Notes under the pieces: generated by a model
The model's database searches: none
What the model was told of the DNA's origin: nothing
The model's input: the letters and a program-made list of their open reading frames with translations, nothing else
In this document: in pieces, positions 26,795-36,543 of the stretch
How positions within the stretch are numbered: position 1 is the stretch's first letter
How the letters are laid out: the number at the start of each line of letters is the position of its first letter
Program-made: the position numbers and the translations under genes
Origin: Roseovarius sp. MMSF_3359
GTDB lineage: Bacteria > Pseudomonadota > Alphaproteobacteria > Rhodobacterales > Rhodobacteraceae
Direction of reading: 5' to 3'
DNA: 64,000 nt
NCBI RefSeq assembly: GCF_030733385.1
Contig: NZ_JASHJC010000002.1
Coordinates: 390,468-454,467 of the forward strand

Positions 26795-28331
26795 GAGCGA
26801 CCTCGCCGTCAAATCCATGGCCTGCCATCCAAACACCAAGTTCGGCGGGCGTCATCGACCCGCGCGGAAACTCGGGCGACAGTCGCCCTTCGGAAATCAC
26901 GTGGATCACGTCCGAGAGCCTCATGATCTCATCCAGATCCTCGGAGATCAGCAGCACCGCCGCCCCCTGATCGCGGGCCTCCAAGAGCCGTGAGTGAACA
27001 TAGTTTACCGCGCCGATATCGAGGCCCCGTACCGGCTGATTGGCGAGGATGATCCGCGGTCCTGCCTCCAGCACCCGTCCGAGGATCAGTTTCTGCATGT
27101 TGCCACCGGACAAGAGCCTGATCCGTGTGCCAGGACCGGGGCAGCGCACATCATAGGTGTCGATCACCTCGCGGGTAAAGGCCTCCGCCCGGGACCAGTT
27201 CATCCAGCCCCGGCGGCTGAACGGCGCATCCCTGTAACTTTCCAGGATCGCGTTTTCGGTCAGGTCGAAATCAGCGATGGTGCCGGTCTTGTGCCGGTCT
27301 TCGGGGATACGCGCGATCCCGCTTTGGACCGCCTCGCGCGGCGTCCAATTTGGGTGGCTTTCCTCAGCGAGCATCAATGTACCGCTTTCGGGTTGCGTCA
27401 GTCCCCCGATAAGATCCGCCAGCGCGGCCTGTCCATTACCTGACACGCCGGCAAGCCCGGTAATCTGCCCGGCCCGCAGATCCAGCGTGACGTCTTTCAG
27501 CCCCGGTGCATTCCCCCGGTCCGGCGTGCCGACGGCGCGCAGGCTCATCAGCGCATCTCCGGCCTTTGACGGGGCAACCTCGGGCGCGGCCACTTCGGAG
27601 CCCACCATCAGGGCCGCCAGCTTGTGCTTGTCCACATCCTCGATGCGTTCTTCGGCGACCAGTTTCCCATGCCGCAGGATCAACACCCGGTCCGAGATCG
27701 CCATCACCTCATGCAGCTTGTGCGAGATGAAAACAATCGACAGCCCCTTCGCCACCGCTTCGCGCAGAGTTTCGAAAAGGTCGTCGGTTTCCTGCGGCGT
27801 GAGCACCGCCGTGGGTTCATCAAGGATCAGAATGCGCGCGTCCCGATAGAGCGCCTTGAGGATTTCGACCCGCTGCCGTTCGCCCACGGTCAGCGCGCCA
27901 ACCCGTGCGTCGGGGTCGACAGACAAGCGGAAATCCTCGGCCAGCTTCAGGATCTTCGCCCGCGCCGCCGCCCGGTCCAGCCCGGGCCGCCACAAGGATT
28001 GCGTCCCGAGCGTCACGTTCTCCAGAACGCTCATGTTGTCGGCGAGGGTGAAATGCTGATGCACCATACCCACGCCTGCATCGAGCGCGGCGCGCGGGTT
28101 GCCCGGCGGCAGCTCGGCGCCGAACACCTCCACGGTGCCCTCATCGGCCGTGTACTGACCGAACAGGATGTTCATCAACGTGGTCTTGCCCGCGCCGTTT
28201 TCACCCAGAAGGGCAATCACCTCGCCGCGGTGCAAGGACAGGCTGACCGCATCATTCGCGGTCAGCGCACCAAATCGTTTCGTGATATTGCTGAGGCGCA
28301 GGACGACCTGCGCGTCGTCCTGGCTCATCAT
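26784..28331 (-). CDS. Nucleoside-type ABC transporter ATP-binding protein (two ABC domains)
   Basis: This 515-aa protein has two fused ABC cassettes, as in RbsA or YufO. The first is canonical: Walker A GENGAGKTTLMN (about residues 38-49), signature region LTVGERQRVEILKAL, and Walker B ILILDEPTAVL. The second is degenerate at Walker A (GVSGNGQAAL) and Walker B (IILANQPVRGLD) but retains LLSGGNMQKLILGR. This asymmetry is normal in the family. The ATG abuts the stop of the binding protein gene. It powers the operon's importer. Confidence 0.94.
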   Translation of the reverse strand: MMSQDDAQVVLRLSNITKRFGALTANDAVSLSLHRGEVIALLGENGAGKTTLMNILFGQYTADEGTVEVFGAELPPGNPRAALDAGVGMVHQHFTLADNMSVLENVTLGTQSLWRPGLDRAAARAKILKLAEDFRLSVDPDARVGALTVGERQRVEILKALYRDARILILDEPTAVLTPQETDDLFETLREAVAKGLSIVFISHKLHEVMAISDRVLILRHGKLVAEERIEDVDKHKLAALMVGSEVAAPEVAPSKAGDALMSLRAVGTPDRGNAPGLKDVTLDLRAGQITGLAGVSGNGQAALADLIGGLTQPESGTLMLAEESHPNWTPREAVQSGIARIPEDRHKTGTIADFDLTENAILESYRDAPFSRRGWMNWSRAEAFTREVIDTYDVRCPGPGTRIRLLSGGNMQKLILGRVLEAGPRIILANQPVRGLDIGAVNYVHSRLLEARDQGAAVLLISEDLDEIMRLSDVIHVISEGRLSPEFPRGSMTPAELGVWMAGHGFDGEVAHAS

Positions 28332-29348
28332 TTACGAGGATTTCGGCTCTTCGTCGTTGATCTCGGTGACGTAGGCGCCCGACTTGATTTCCTCGGTGCG
28401 CTTGGCCACCAGATCGAGCGCCTCTTGCGGCACCTTGCCTTCGAACGTACCGAGCGGCGCCAATGAGCAGCCACCTTCCTTCATGAAGGAATAGGTGCCG
28501 TAATCAGCGGCGGCGAAGGACCCGTCCTGCACCTTGGCGATGGCCGCGTCCAATGTCGGCTCAAAATGCCAAATCGCCGAAGCCACGACCGTTTCGGGGT
28601 AATCGGCCTGCGTGTCGATCACGTTGCCGATGGCGAGAATGCCCTTTTCTTGCGCCGCGTCCGACACGCCGAAGCGTTCGGCATAAAGCAGGTCGGCGCC
28701 GTTTTCGATCATGGCAAAGGCGGTTTCCTTGGCCTTGGGCGGATCGAACCAGGAGCCGATGAAGCTCACCTGGAAGGTGGCGTCGGGTTTCATCTCGCGG
28801 ACACCGGCCATGAACGCATGCATCAGGCGGTTCACTTCGGGGATGGGGAAGCCGCCGACCATGCCGATATTGGCGCTTTCGGTCATGGCCCCGGCGATGA
28901 TGCCCGACAGGTAGGACGCGTCCTGGATGTAGTTGTCGAAAACCGAGAAATTCGGCAGCGCGGGGTCTTCCTTGAAGCTCGACCCCATCAGGAAGGCGAT
29001 ATCGGGATACTCCGCCGCCACTTCACGGGCCTCCTGCTCGGCACCGAAGACCTCGCCGATGATGAGCTTGTGACCCTGCTCGGCATATTCGCGCATCACG
29101 CGGGTGTAGTCCGTATTGCTGACATTTTCAGAATAGGTATAGCTGATATCGCCGCGATCTTGCGCTGTCACCGCCGCCTGGTGGATACGGCTGACCCATT
29201 GCTGTTCGACCGGCACAGTATAGATGCCAGCTGTCTTGATCGGATCGGCCGCAAGCAAGCGCGTCGGCGCACCGGCAACCAGCGTGGCCCCCGCCGTGGT
29301 TCCCAGAAATGCCCGCCGTGACATCGGCGCGAAGTTTGTCCGTTTCAT
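28332..29348 (-). CDS. BMP-family ABC transporter substrate-binding protein (Tat-exported)
   Basis: This 338-aa protein is a basic-membrane-protein (Med/BmpA) family periplasmic receptor, usually for nucleosides. The N-terminus MKRTNFAPMSRRAFLGTTAG has a twin-arginine motif followed by a hydrophobic stretch ending LLAADP. Later motifs include VRYAEQGHKLIIGEVFG-like sequence, NIGMVGGFPIPEVNRLMHAF and VSFIGSWFDPPKAKETA. ATG 29348 is chosen because GGGAGA lies about 7 bases upstream. A RutR-like palindrome lies 28 bases upstream. It is the first gene of the transporter/deaminase operon. Confidence 0.92.
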   Translation of the reverse strand: MKRTNFAPMSRRAFLGTTAGATLVAGAPTRLLAADPIKTAGIYTVPVEQQWVSRIHQAAVTAQDRGDISYTYSENVSNTDYTRVMREYAEQGHKLIIGEVFGAEQEAREVAAEYPDIAFLMGSSFKEDPALPNFSVFDNYIQDASYLSGIIAGAMTESANIGMVGGFPIPEVNRLMHAFMAGVREMKPDATFQVSFIGSWFDPPKAKETAFAMIENGADLLYAERFGVSDAAQEKGILAIGNVIDTQADYPETVVASAIWHFEPTLDAAIAKVQDGSFAAADYGTYSFMKEGGCSLAPLGTFEGKVPQEALDLVAKRTEEIKSGAYVTEINDEEPKSS

Positions 29349-29375
29349 GTGATTTTCTCCCGGTTGATTGTTATT

Positions 29376-29393
29376 TTTTACCAGTTGGTAAAA
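29376..29393 (-). promoter_or_regulatory. RutR-like palindrome upstream of the BMP transporter operon
   Basis: The sequence TTTTACCAGTTGGTAAAA is an inverted repeat of two 8-bp arms around GT. It matches the TTnACCAnnTGGTnAA core known for RutR, the TetR-family pyrimidine regulator (TTGACCAnnTGGTCAA), except at the third base of each arm. It lies 28 bases before the start codon, where a repressor could block the operon. The link to RutR is inferred. Confidence 0.6.
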
Positions 29394-29589
29394 CTTTATC
29401 CGCGAAATTGCAAAGAAAAATGATTCCACCAGGCTTCGTTATAGGCATTGCGCCCTAAGCTGCATATGTCCGAATACGCCGCATCGCAGGTCTTTTTCGC
29501 AGAGGTGCATTCGCGTGTTGGCCTAGGGTCCGTGATGGCCTTAAACTCATGGGTGACAGCCTATCCGCGCGAGCAACCGGGAGATGCCG

Positions 29590-29931
29590 ATGAAGCTGAA
29601 GAAGAACCAGCAGGACAGCGAGTTTCTGACGCAGGACCAGACCGAAACCTTGGCCGGGCTGTCACGCGAATTACACCGGCTGAACCGACATAGGTTCATT
29701 CGGATGCATAATTCGCTTTGGCGGTTGTTGACCTTCAACTTCATGCGCGGGATGGCTTTTGGCCTCGGTTCCGTCGTCGGCGCGACTGCACTGTTATCGG
29801 TGGTGGTCTATTGGCTCGCCCATCTCGACTGGATACCGCTCATCGGGGATTGGCTCGGCCAACTGGCCGACCAGATTGATCCGAACCGGCAAGGCCCCTA
29901 CAGCACTGACAATTATAACCCTGATAATTAA
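29590..29931 (+). CDS. DUF5665 domain protein
   Basis: This 113-aa protein has a charged N-terminal part, a short helix with LAGLSRELHRLNRHRFIRMHN, and one membrane segment with MAFGLGSVVGATALLSVVVY (about residues 58-77). That arrangement matches DUF5665. I prefer ATG 29590, because GGGAG lies six bases before it, over ATG 29584, which abuts the site. The function of the family is not known. It precedes another small membrane protein on the same strand by 87 bases. Confidence 0.75.
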   Translation: MKLKKNQQDSEFLTQDQTETLAGLSRELHRLNRHRFIRMHNSLWRLLTFNFMRGMAFGLGSVVGATALLSVVVYWLAHLDWIPLIGDWLGQLADQIDPNRQGPYSTDNYNPDN

Positions 29932-30018
29932 GGGTTATTTTACCAAGATCGCCAATATAAATTGATTAGGGCCGCGGATTGGGGCCTACTGCGTTGGGGC
30001 AGTTTTTGGATTGGTACG

Positions 30019-30726
30019 ATGTTGTTACTCGCAGGCCTCATGGGCGTCTTGGCGATCGGTGCGACCGCTCTCGTTTGGTTCGAAACTTCGAGCCGGCGCA
30101 GGGCGGATCAAGATGCGGATACGCCTCATCCCTCACCCACCGAAGCCGAAAACAAAACCGTCGAAGACACCGCGGACGGAGGCGACGAGGATTTGATCGA
30201 GCTGGCCGCTGATTTGGCCGAAGCCGTCCCGATGACCCCCCCAGCAACACATGTCCATGAAATGGATGACCCCTTCATGGGCGGCGGTTGGTTGCTCGAC
30301 GACGAGGATGAAGACGACGATACGGCGGACGACGACGTGGTTGGGTCTGTAGGTACGATTGGCGTCGTCAATGACACACCCGTTTTCTTCGACGCCGCGT
30401 TGTCGGAAGAACTGGCAGAGACGACCGAGACCGAAGAGGCCGCGTCAGATACCCTGCATCCGGCGTTGATGCAGCAGCACCAGGAAAACGTCGCGGATTT
30501 CTTGCCGGATCGTGACAGGCTCGTTGTGGTTTTCGACGATACCGCGGATCCGGATCCGGAACTTGGCGTCGAAACCGACGGTGTCAGCAGCCATGTCACG
30601 CTGAACGGTGTCCGGATCGCGACCGTCGACGTGAGCGAGGGGCTGACCCTGGAGCATATCGCCCTCGTGCCGGAAAGCGGCCTGCATGGCCAGGACTATG
30701 CCACAACGGAAAGTGCCGCCGCCTGA
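30019..30726 (+). CDS. Membrane-anchored acidic protein with RTX-type C-terminal tail domain
   Basis: This roughly 235-aa protein begins with one hydrophobic segment (MLLLAGLMGVLAIGATALVW) followed by RRR, so it should be anchored with the rest in the cytoplasm. The middle is very acidic (LLDDEDEDDDTADDD). The last 80 residues contain DFLPDRDRLVVVFDD, then TLNGVRIATVDV, a pattern I associate with C-terminal domains of Rhodobacteraceae RTX/Hint proteins. The start is uncertain: a TTG at 29962 would add 19 residues, and neither has a strong ribosome-binding site. No function is assigned. Confidence 0.55.
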   Translation: MLLLAGLMGVLAIGATALVWFETSSRRRADQDADTPHPSPTEAENKTVEDTADGGDEDLIELAADLAEAVPMTPPATHVHEMDDPFMGGGWLLDDEDEDDDTADDDVVGSVGTIGVVNDTPVFFDAALSEELAETTETEEAASDTLHPALMQQHQENVADFLPDRDRLVVVFDDTADPDPELGVETDGVSSHVTLNGVRIATVDVSEGLTLEHIALVPESGLHGQDYATTESAAA

Positions 30727-30877
30727 ACCTGCACCGGCATTTTTGCTTTTCTTTCCGCGGAATATCTCCTATACGCGCGCATCTCTCGAGGGAATCCTTC
30801 GGGAGACATCTCCATAGGACCCTGCTGGACGACATCCCGGCTTGCGCCCTTCACCCCTTTTGAACAAGGAGACCCCG

Positions 30878-31147
30878 ATGTCGATTACTGTTGAAGAAAA
30901 AGCCCGCGTCATGAAGGAATTCGCGACCAAGGAAGGCGACACCGGATCGCCCGAAGTACAGGTTGCCGTTCTGACATCGCGCATCAACACGCTGACCGAA
31001 CACTTCAAGACCCACAAGAAAGACAACCACGGTCGTCGTGGTCTGCTGAAGATGGTCGCACAGCGTCGTAAGCTTCTGGACTACCTGAAAGGCAAGGAAG
31101 AGGCGCGTTACCGCGACCTTATCAAACGCCTGGGCATCCGCCGCTAA
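30878..31147 (+). CDS. rpsO: 30S ribosomal protein S15
   Basis: This 89-aa protein is S15, which binds the 16S rRNA central domain. The sequence has the family features [20 protein letters not shown] and [25 protein letters not shown] 30878 (MSITVEEK) has an AAGGAGA site; the longer frame starting at 30842 would add 12 unlikely residues. In many bacteria rpsO is followed directly by pnp; here pnp lies about 7.4 kb away on the opposite strand. An intrinsic terminator follows. Confidence 0.98.
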   Translation: MSITVEEKARVMKEFATKEGDTGSPEVQVAVLTSRINTLTEHFKTHKKDNHGRRGLLKMVAQRRKLLDYLKGKEEARYRDLIKRLGIRR

Positions 31148-31169
31148 GCCGGTCCAAGCGAAGATTTCA

Positions 31170-31211
31170 AACCGCGTCCCGCGTTGAACCCGGGGCGCGG
31201 TTTTCTTTTTT
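31170..31211 (+). terminator. Intrinsic terminator of rpsO
   Basis: ACCGCGTCCCG pairs with CGGGGCGCGGT (one G-T wobble), leaving a loop of about 9 bases, and is followed by TTTTCTTTTTT. This is a strong Rho-independent terminator 22 bases after the stop codon. Confidence 0.88.
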
Positions 31212-31448
31212 GGGGCGTGGTGATCGGCAAGATCGACGCCACCAACTGACCCAAGCCAGCAGCATGACCTTGGCTGTTGCAAAGGGCCTCCGCCGAGAAG
31301 CAGCGGAAAACTTTCGGCCTTTGTTGGTTTAAGGCACCAAACCCAGCCGGGAATCAACTCCCGCCATTGCGTGTCATCGGCCCAAGCGACGATGGCGGCA
31401 CCAGCCCTATCGGAGGGCGCTTCGTCCGCCAAGTTCAGACCTGAATTC

Positions 31449-32765
31449 TCACGCCTCGTGCCGGTTCGTCCACAACTCCCATTGGAAGCGGGTGCGCACG
31501 CCCAGGTCGAGAAACGGACGGGGCGGCAGCATCTCTGGTTCGCCCAGGCTTTGCATGTCCGCGATCAAGGGGTTCTCCCGCCCCGTAGCCATATCCGCCG
31601 CCAGAATGCCGCCGAACGTCCCCTTGGTCACCCCAACCGCGTTCTGGCACACGGCGGACCAGATGTTGGGGGCAAGTTGCCCAAAGCCTGGCGCGCCGTT
31701 GCGCGACAGGCAGACAATCCCGCTCCATGTATGCTCCATTTCCACCGCCGGCAACATCGGGAAGCGTTGGTCAAAGAGCCGCTTGTGCCGGCGTTTCACC
31801 GCGGCCTGCTCGGCCACCGATACACGCTGACCAGGACAATAGCTCAGGCCCTGCCGGATGAGGATACGGTTGTCGTTGGTATAGCGCATGGTGATGCCCG
31901 CGAAGGCATTGACCGGCGTCAGACCCCAGGGCACAGCGACGCCATAGGCGCGCTGTTCGTCCTCGGTCAGGCGCCGCGACAGGCTGGCATGGGCCACGAG
32001 GTGCAGGAAACGCCGCGGGAAAAACCCGAACTGCTCGGAAAAGCCGTTTGCCGCCATAATGAGTTTCGGCGCGCGCACCGACCCACCGGGCGTGGTAAAC
32101 TGCACTCCGTTTTCAAACTGCGCCGCCGTCACCGGTGTGTTCTCGAAAAGCGTGACATTCTCCGGGAGATGATCCGCCAACCCCCGCGTCAGCGCCGCAG
32201 GGTTCATCAACACACAACCGGGCGTATAGACCGCGGCGGTGAAATGATCGGACCCGAGCTTGGCGCGCAATGCGTCGCCTTCAATCCATGTGAAGGGTTC
32301 GTTGAGCGCCTCCAACTCCTTGACGAAGGGCTCCAGCACGTCGCGCGTACCGCGGGGCGAGACGGCAGTATGGTACTTGCCGTCACGGGACCAGTCGCAG
32401 GCGATGCCATGGTCATTGACCGCGTCTTCGAGATGGTCGATGGCCATCCGGGCCAGGCGCATGAACCGGTGCGATCCCTCAAGCTCATCCAGCGACGAGC
32501 CAACATTATGCGGCAGGTCGATGCCAAAGCCCGAATTCCGGCCTGACGCATTCTCACCGGCCTGACCGGCATCCAGCAAGACGATATGCTGATCCGGACA
32601 ATTCTGCGCCAACCGCCGCGCCGCCGCCAGGCCGGCATATCCCGCGCCGAGCACGATCCAGTCGGCGGTGACATCCCGCGCGACCGCAGGTTTCGGCATC
32701 CGTTCCGGCAGGACCGCACTCCAGCCGTTGGTCTTGTCATCCTTTGGAAGGCGGTTAATCTTCAT
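31449..32765 (-). CDS. FAD-dependent oxidoreductase (DAO family)
   Basis: This 438-aa protein is a D-amino-acid-oxidase-type flavoprotein. The dinucleotide-binding loop WIVLGAGYAGLAAARRLA lies near residues 36-53, with LDAGQAGENASGRNSGFG after it, a pattern shared with gamma-glutamylputrescine oxidases and related amine oxidases. The C-terminal half ends in SAVCQNAVGVTKGTFGGILAADM. ATG 32765 is favoured by GGAGGG 8 bases upstream over ATG 32771. It overlaps the end of the cupin gene. The neighbouring mttB-like gene suggests oxidation of a methylated or secondary amine, but the substrate is not shown. Confidence 0.85.
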   Translation of the reverse strand: MKINRLPKDDKTNGWSAVLPERMPKPAVARDVTADWIVLGAGYAGLAAARRLAQNCPDQHIVLLDAGQAGENASGRNSGFGIDLPHNVGSSLDELEGSHRFMRLARMAIDHLEDAVNDHGIACDWSRDGKYHTAVSPRGTRDVLEPFVKELEALNEPFTWIEGDALRAKLGSDHFTAAVYTPGCVLMNPAALTRGLADHLPENVTLFENTPVTAAQFENGVQFTTPGGSVRAPKLIMAANGFSEQFGFFPRRFLHLVAHASLSRRLTEDEQRAYGVAVPWGLTPVNAFAGITMRYTNDNRILIRQGLSYCPGQRVSVAEQAAVKRRHKRLFDQRFPMLPAVEMEHTWSGIVCLSRNGAPGFGQLAPNIWSAVCQNAVGVTKGTFGGILAADMATGRENPLIADMQSLGEPEMLPPRPFLDLGVRTRFQWELWTNRHEA

Positions 32766-33123
32766 CGTCATGTCCCTCCGCCCAGTTTGCCGGTTCAATC
32801 GCGTAGAAAAGAAGCGCATGTTCCGCGATATAGGTGAGCTCCGTCCCATCCGGCAGCCAGATACATTCCATCGGGCCCGCCACCAGATCACCTTCTGCGG
32901 TCCGAATGGTCAGCGCCCCTTCAAGGACCAGGATCACCTCGTCATAACGGATCGTCCACGGGATTTCGGCGTCCTTCATACGGACAAACCCGCTGCCCAG
33001 GCGCGTGCCATCACCATCCTTGCCCGTCACGACCGATACCTGTGCCATCTCGCCATATTCAAATCGCGGCACGAACGCCGCCTTAGACAAGGATGCGACG
33101 CGTGCGGGTGCTTTGCTGGTCAT
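32755..33123 (-). CDS. Small cupin-domain protein (EutQ-like)
   Basis: This 122-aa protein is a single cupin, similar in length and pattern to EutQ-like cupins: IPWTIRYDEVILVLEGALTIR for the first cupin strands, then GPMECIWLPDGTELTY. The usual metal histidines are not obvious (DEVILVLEG), so metal-dependent catalysis is uncertain. It starts at ATG 33123 with GGGAGGG upstream and overlaps the following oxidoreductase gene by 11-17 bases. Both are divergent from tetR-mttB and share the 80-bp control region. Confidence 0.75.
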   Translation of the reverse strand: MTSKAPARVASLSKAAFVPRFEYGEMAQVSVVTGKDGDGTRLGSGFVRMKDAEIPWTIRYDEVILVLEGALTIRTAEGDLVAGPMECIWLPDGTELTYIAEHALLFYAIEPANWAEGHDDED

Positions 33124-33145
33124 CTGCGGAGCCCTCCCAAAGATA

Positions 33146-33191
33146 TTGACGCAAAACATACAGCCCTGTATTGATCCATGCAACCCTGTAT
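33146..33191 (+). promoter_or_regulatory. Divergent control region with TetR-type palindromes
   Basis: A perfect inverted repeat ATACAG-CC-CTGTAT lies at 33158-33171 and an imperfect copy ATGCAACCCTGTAT at 33178-33191, 20 bp apart. A candidate promoter for tetR has TTGACG (33146-33151), 17 bp, and TATTGA (33169-33174), so the first palindrome sits in the spacer and touches the -10. Autoregulation by the adjacent TetR-family protein and control of the cupin/oxidoreductase pair is likely. Confidence 0.6.
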
Positions 33192-33202
33192 GGAAATCGC
33201 CC

Positions 33203-33847
33203 ATGGCCTTGCAAACCACCACCCGTCCGACGGACCGCCAACCCCGCCTGACAGGCGACGATTGGGTCACAGCGGCGCTTGAAATGCTGGTCGCGGACGG
33301 GATCGACGCGGTCCAGATCACCGTGCTGGCGCGTAAACTGGGCGTCACGCGCGGCAGCTTCTACTGGCATTTCGATAGCCGCGAGGCGCTTCTGGACGCG
33401 CTGCTTGCGGAATGGCAGGCCCGTAACACCGGGGTCATGGTCGAAGCCATTGCCGATGCGAAGACGCTCGACGATGGCATCCTTGCGCTCTTTGCCGTCT
33501 GGACGGATCACACCCGGTTTGATCCGCAACTGGACCAGGCCATCCGGGATTGGAGCCGTTATGCCGATGCGCTCCGCGATACGGTCCAGACCGAGGATGA
33601 CGCGCGTGTGGCTGCGATCGCGGCGTTTTTCCAGCGGTTCGAGTATGACCCGACCGAGGCTTTCATCCGGGCGCGGGTCATCTATTTCACGCAGCTCAGC
33701 TACTACGCGCTCAACGTGCAGGAACCGATGGCCGACAGGATCAGCTATCTTGCGGCGTATTTCCGCGCCTTCACGGGTCGCGAAATCGACGCCGAGGCGG
33801 CCGCGCGCCAATCCGCGAAGTTTCTGGAAGAGGATGCGAAGAGATGA
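33203..33847 (+). CDS. TetR/AcrR family transcriptional regulator
   Basis: This 214-aa protein has an N-terminal TetR helix-turn-helix: WVTAALEMLVADGIDAVQIT, then VLARKLGVTRGSFYWHF and SREALLDALLAEW (about residues 20-72). The C-terminal ligand-binding part has no recognised signature. I chose ATG 33203 since the upstream frame would cross the candidate promoter. Its stop overlaps the start of the mttB-like gene (33844-33847). The palindromes just upstream suggest it controls both divergent units. Confidence 0.9.
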   Translation: MALQTTTRPTDRQPRLTGDDWVTAALEMLVADGIDAVQITVLARKLGVTRGSFYWHFDSREALLDALLAEWQARNTGVMVEAIADAKTLDDGILALFAVWTDHTRFDPQLDQAIRDWSRYADALRDTVQTEDDARVAAIAAFFQRFEYDPTEAFIRARVIYFTQLSYYALNVQEPMADRISYLAAYFRAFTGREIDAEAAARQSAKFLEEDAKR

Positions 33848-35385
33848 GTAACCGGCGATCCGGCGGGCGCAGCGGGCGTGCGGCAAAACGGCAAAGCACC
33901 GCGGAAAAACACTTCGACGCCGCCTGGCGGAACTGGGTCAATCCATACGCGCCGATCGCGCAATTCAGCGCGGATGAGATCGAGGCAATTCATGAGGCCT
34001 CCCTCCGGGTGCTGTCCGAGACCGGTATCAAGGTACTGAGCGCCCCCGCGCGGGAACATTACACCAGGGCCGGAATGACCCATGGCAAAGATGACGTAAT
34101 CCATTTCGATCCCGGTCTTGTGATGGAGCTGATCGCCAAAGCGCCATCCACCGTGACATTGCACAGCCGCACCAAGGGGCGCGATGTCGTCATTGGCGGA
34201 CGCAATGTGGGCGTGACGACGTCCGCCGGGTCCCCCAACTGTTCCGATTTGCAAGGCGGTCGTCGCCCCGGCACACAGGCGGATTTCGAAAACTACTGCA
34301 AGGTCGCGCAGGCCTTTGACGTGATCCACCTCTTTGGTCCGGTGGTGGAGCCCCAGGATGTGCCGATGAACCTGCGCCATCTGGGGATGACCCGCGCCGT
34401 GATGACCCTGACCGAGAAAATCCCCTTCGTCTATTTCCGCGGCAAACAGGCGATCGCCGACAGTTACGAGATCCTGCGCATCGCCAATGGCCTGACCCAT
34501 GAGGAATTCCTCAACACGCCCACCTGCTATTCGGTGGCCAATTCCAACTCGCCGCTGCAACTTGACGAGTTGATGTGCCGAGGGATCATCGACAGCGCCC
34601 GTGCCGGGCAGATGATGGTCCTCACACCCTTCACGCTGGCCGGCGCGATGGCGCCGGTGACGCTGGCCGGGGCGTTGGTCATGCAGAATGCCGAGGCGCT
34701 GGCGGGGATCTGCCTGAGCCAGATCGTCCGCCCGGGTGCACCGGTCTGCTATGGCAGCTTCACCAGCAACGTGGACATGAAAACCGGCGCCCCGGCCTTT
34801 GGAACACCCGAATACGTCCGCGCCGCTTTTGCCTCGGGGCAACTGGCACGGCGTTACAACCTGCCGCTTCGGTCCTCGGGTCCAACGGCGTCAAACGCGC
34901 CGGACGCGCAGGCGGCCTATGAGACGCAAATGTCGCTCTGGGGCGCGCTGATGGGCGGCACCAACCTGCTTCTGCACGGGGCAGGATGGCTGGAAGGCGG
35001 GCTAACGATCTCGGCGGAGAAGTTCATCATCGACGTTGAAGTGCTGCAGATGTTCGCCGAACTCTTCAAACCGGTCGAGGTGAGCGAGGCGACCCTTGGC
35101 CTCGATGCCATCAACGATGTCGGTCACGGCGGACATTTCTTTGGCACGCAACACACGCTCGACCGGTTCGAGACGGCGTTTTATTCACCGCTCCTGTCAG
35201 ACTGGAACAATTTCGAGAACTGGTCAGAACGCGGCGCGTTGGACGCCACAACTCGCGCCAACCAGATTTTCAACGAAACGCTGGAAGCGTGTCAGCCGCC
35301 CGGGTTTGACCCCGCGCGGCTGGAAGAGATGGACGATTTCATCGCCCGGCGGACCGCCGAGGGCGGTGCCGATATCTCGCGGTAG
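33844..35385 (+). CDS. MttB-family (trimethylamine methyltransferase-like) protein, non-pyrrolysine
   Basis: This 513-aa protein belongs to the MttB superfamily, which transfers methyl groups from quaternary or tertiary amines to corrinoid proteins. The TIM-barrel pattern is visible in EASLRVLSETGIKVL, SSAGSPNCSDLQGGRRPGT-like sequence, and GSFTSNVDMKTGAPAFGTP. There is no in-frame UAG, so the pyrrolysine residue of true MttB is absent; relatives of this kind (for example MtgB) demethylate glycine betaine-type compounds. No corrinoid protein gene is adjacent. It overlaps tetR by 4 bases, and the divergent flavoprotein may act on the demethylated product. Confidence 0.88.
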   Translation: MSNRRSGGRSGRAAKRQSTAEKHFDAAWRNWVNPYAPIAQFSADEIEAIHEASLRVLSETGIKVLSAPAREHYTRAGMTHGKDDVIHFDPGLVMELIAKAPSTVTLHSRTKGRDVVIGGRNVGVTTSAGSPNCSDLQGGRRPGTQADFENYCKVAQAFDVIHLFGPVVEPQDVPMNLRHLGMTRAVMTLTEKIPFVYFRGKQAIADSYEILRIANGLTHEEFLNTPTCYSVANSNSPLQLDELMCRGIIDSARAGQMMVLTPFTLAGAMAPVTLAGALVMQNAEALAGICLSQIVRPGAPVCYGSFTSNVDMKTGAPAFGTPEYVRAAFASGQLARRYNLPLRSSGPTASNAPDAQAAYETQMSLWGALMGGTNLLLHGAGWLEGGLTISAEKFIIDVEVLQMFAELFKPVEVSEATLGLDAINDVGHGGHFFGTQHTLDRFETAFYSPLLSDWNNFENWSERGALDATTRANQIFNETLEACQPPGFDPARLEEMDDFIARRTAEGGADISR

Positions 35386-35388
35386 AGC

Positions 35389-36507
<1,119 letters not shown>

Positions 36508-36543
36508 GGCAAGTCTCCTCTTCATCCCAGAGTTTTGATCATA

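Noticed and set aside
33844..35385. True pyrrolysine-containing trimethylamine methyltransferase
   Set aside because: The frame has no in-frame UAG and no pyl genes are visible.
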